Shown here: one piece after another, positions 31,337 to 32,231 of the stretch
Layout of the letters: the number at the start of each line of letters is the position of its first letter
Position numbering within the stretch: the first letter of the stretch is position 1
Assembly: GCA_025769875.1 (NCBI GenBank)
Contig: JAGFNK010000584.1
Location: 1-32,231, forward strand
Direction: 5' to 3'
Length of the DNA stretch: 32,231 nucleotides
From: Russula earlei
Lineage: Eukaryota > Basidiomycota > Agaricomycetes > Russulales > Russulaceae
Program-made: the position numbers and the translations under genes
Notes under the pieces: model-generated
Told to the model about the DNA's origin: nothing
Database searches by the model: none
Seen by the model: the letters and a program-made list of their open reading frames with translations, nothing else

Positions 31337-32231
31337 ATGAGCACTAGGAGAGACATCACTGATGAAGAAGAAAATCTAATCCCACTCCTATTTGAAAACC
31401 TCAGCTACGACACCCAGGATCACTGTTACCGAGGAAGATTTGCGGGTACACCTATTATCAACCACGGAAATCTTTCTGACACTTGGTTATACGAAGATGA
31501 AAACAACAAAGTTACCACCGAACAACTTAAAGCGGCAGCCCCAGGAGCAGAGAACGTTCAAGACTTCAATCCCTATAACTACACAGGCCTCTTCCTAGAC
31601 AAACCAGTCAAGTGGAGCCGTTCTAGAAAACATTGGGCTTACTATAACAATCGAGAAGTCAATTTTACAGCCAGAGCAACTCAAGAAGTTACCACTATCT
31701 TAGGAACCGCTCAGAGCACTCGAAGCACTACCCCAGGACCTTCCACCTGCCGTAATACCCAACAACCTACTCCTCATACAATTAGCAACGTACCACAAGC
31801 AATCCCCCAAACGCTCACTCCAACTAGAATCCAATTACAAGGTTCAGCCCCACCTATTGCAGCTGCAACAACTCAAAACCCCACCATGTCAAGCAATCCA
31901 CGCCTTGTTGGAACTGCACCAGAACCCTTTGATGGAAAAGCTGATAATGCAGAAGCCTTTTGGGCAGCATTGGCCAATTATTACTACATCAATGGCGACT
32001 CCTTTACAGATGAAAGCAAGAAAGTTGCTGCTGCACTAACCCACTTTAAAGTAGGAACACCCACCAGAGCATGGGCTAGAGAACAAACCACTAAAGCTAT
32101 GGCTCATACAGTAGCAGACTACGGATCATGGGATGACTTCAAAAAAGCCTTTGCCGATCACTTCATCCCCGCAGAAGCAGAATTAGCCTCCGCTAACACC
32201 ATGCACACCTATTATCAAGGGAAACTACCAT
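31337..32231 (+). CDS. Gypsy gag polyprotein, 3' truncated by window end
   Basis: ATG at 31337, open for 298 codons to the last base, no stop. The N-terminal half (DTWLYEDENNKVTTEQL, FNPYNYTGLFLDKPVKWSRS) is of unknown fold. A Thr/Pro-rich linker follows. From about residue 193 (MSSNPRLVGTAPEPFDGKAD) it has the retrotransposon gag signature: PFDGKADNAEAFWAALANYY, ALTHFKVGTPTRAWAREQT, YGSWDDFKKAFADHF. Gag forms the particle that packages element RNA. A second in-frame ATG at the start of that domain, at about 31887, is an alternative start. Unlike the frames upstream it has no lesion in the window. Confidence 0.85.
   Translation, partial: MSTRRDITDEEENLIPLLFENLSYDTQDHCYRGRFAGTPIINHGNLSDTWLYEDENNKVTTEQLKAAAPGAENVQDFNPYNYTGLFLDKPVKWSRSRKHWAYYNNREVNFTARATQEVTTILGTAQSTRSTTPGPSTCRNTQQPTPHTISNVPQAIPQTLTPTRIQLQGSAPPIAAATTQNPTMSSNPRLVGTAPEPFDGKADNAEAFWAALANYYYINGDSFTDESKKVAAALTHFKVGTPTRAWAREQTTKAMAHTVADYGSWDDFKKAFADHFIPAEAELASANTMHTYYQGKLP

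Larger units (their letters stand above)
27962..32231 (+). mobile_element. Ty3/Gypsy-like retrotransposon, 5' part
   Basis: Begins TGTTACGAACC inside the Copia integrase/reverse transcriptase junction and runs off the window. Probable 5' LTR, then about 2.7 kb of leader and unusual open frames, then a gag open to the last base. The target duplication would be CCAGA (27957-27961), with the second copy outside the window. Pol and the 3' LTR are not visible, so the Gypsy assignment rests on the gag. Confidence 0.75.

Noticed and set aside
1..32231. tRNA and rRNA genes
   Set aside because: No cloverleaf with the conserved A and B box sequences and no rRNA-like stretch was noticed on reading; a dedicated scan was not possible.

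Overview
The window looks like a chromosomal segment of a filamentous basidiomycete fungus (Agaricomycete-like). The host genes carry many GT-AG introns of about 50-80 nt, and it holds a Plavaka-type (CACTA-like) transposase, a fungal NACHT-WD40 NLR, a fungal P2-type cation ATPase and Copia, Gypsy and Harbinger elements. All exon models were built by hand from splice signals and family reading frames; each stated model is in frame end to end.

Layout. 1-6200 is transposon debris: a decayed gag-like remnant (- strand, about 330-650), a nearly full-length but dead Plavaka transposase (1293-5433) split by a 111-bp fold-back MITE with TA target duplication (2608-2718) and an 893-bp solo LTR with a 5-bp target duplication (2920-3812), then copy 1 of a 0.4-kb interspersed repeat. 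Excising each insertion in silico rejoins the Plavaka frame at that point.

6200-21,640 is the host-gene island: a 20-exon P-type ATPase (7200-11697, -), a 4-exon TRM112 (12598-13149, -), a 6-exon GH88/GH105-like secreted glycosidase (13644-15486, +) that shares a ~500-bp divergent upstream region with TRM112, copy 2 of the 0.4-kb repeat (15633-16067), and a 6-exon NLR (16681-21358, -) with an N-terminal helical domain, a NACHT NTPase and 13 nearly identical 42-residue WD40 repeats.

21,639-32,231 is a nested transposon block. A Copia element (LTR 21639-21952, gag, protease, integrase) is split just before its protease active site by a PIF/Harbinger element (23598-26826) with identical 160-bp terminal inverted repeats and TAT target duplication, and split again after the integrase by a Ty3/Gypsy-like element (27962 to the window end). 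That element carries about 2.5 kb of unusual open frames between its LTR and a recognisable gag. Most lone nonsense codons in these elements are TGA where CGA would be expected, suggesting C-to-T decay at CpG.
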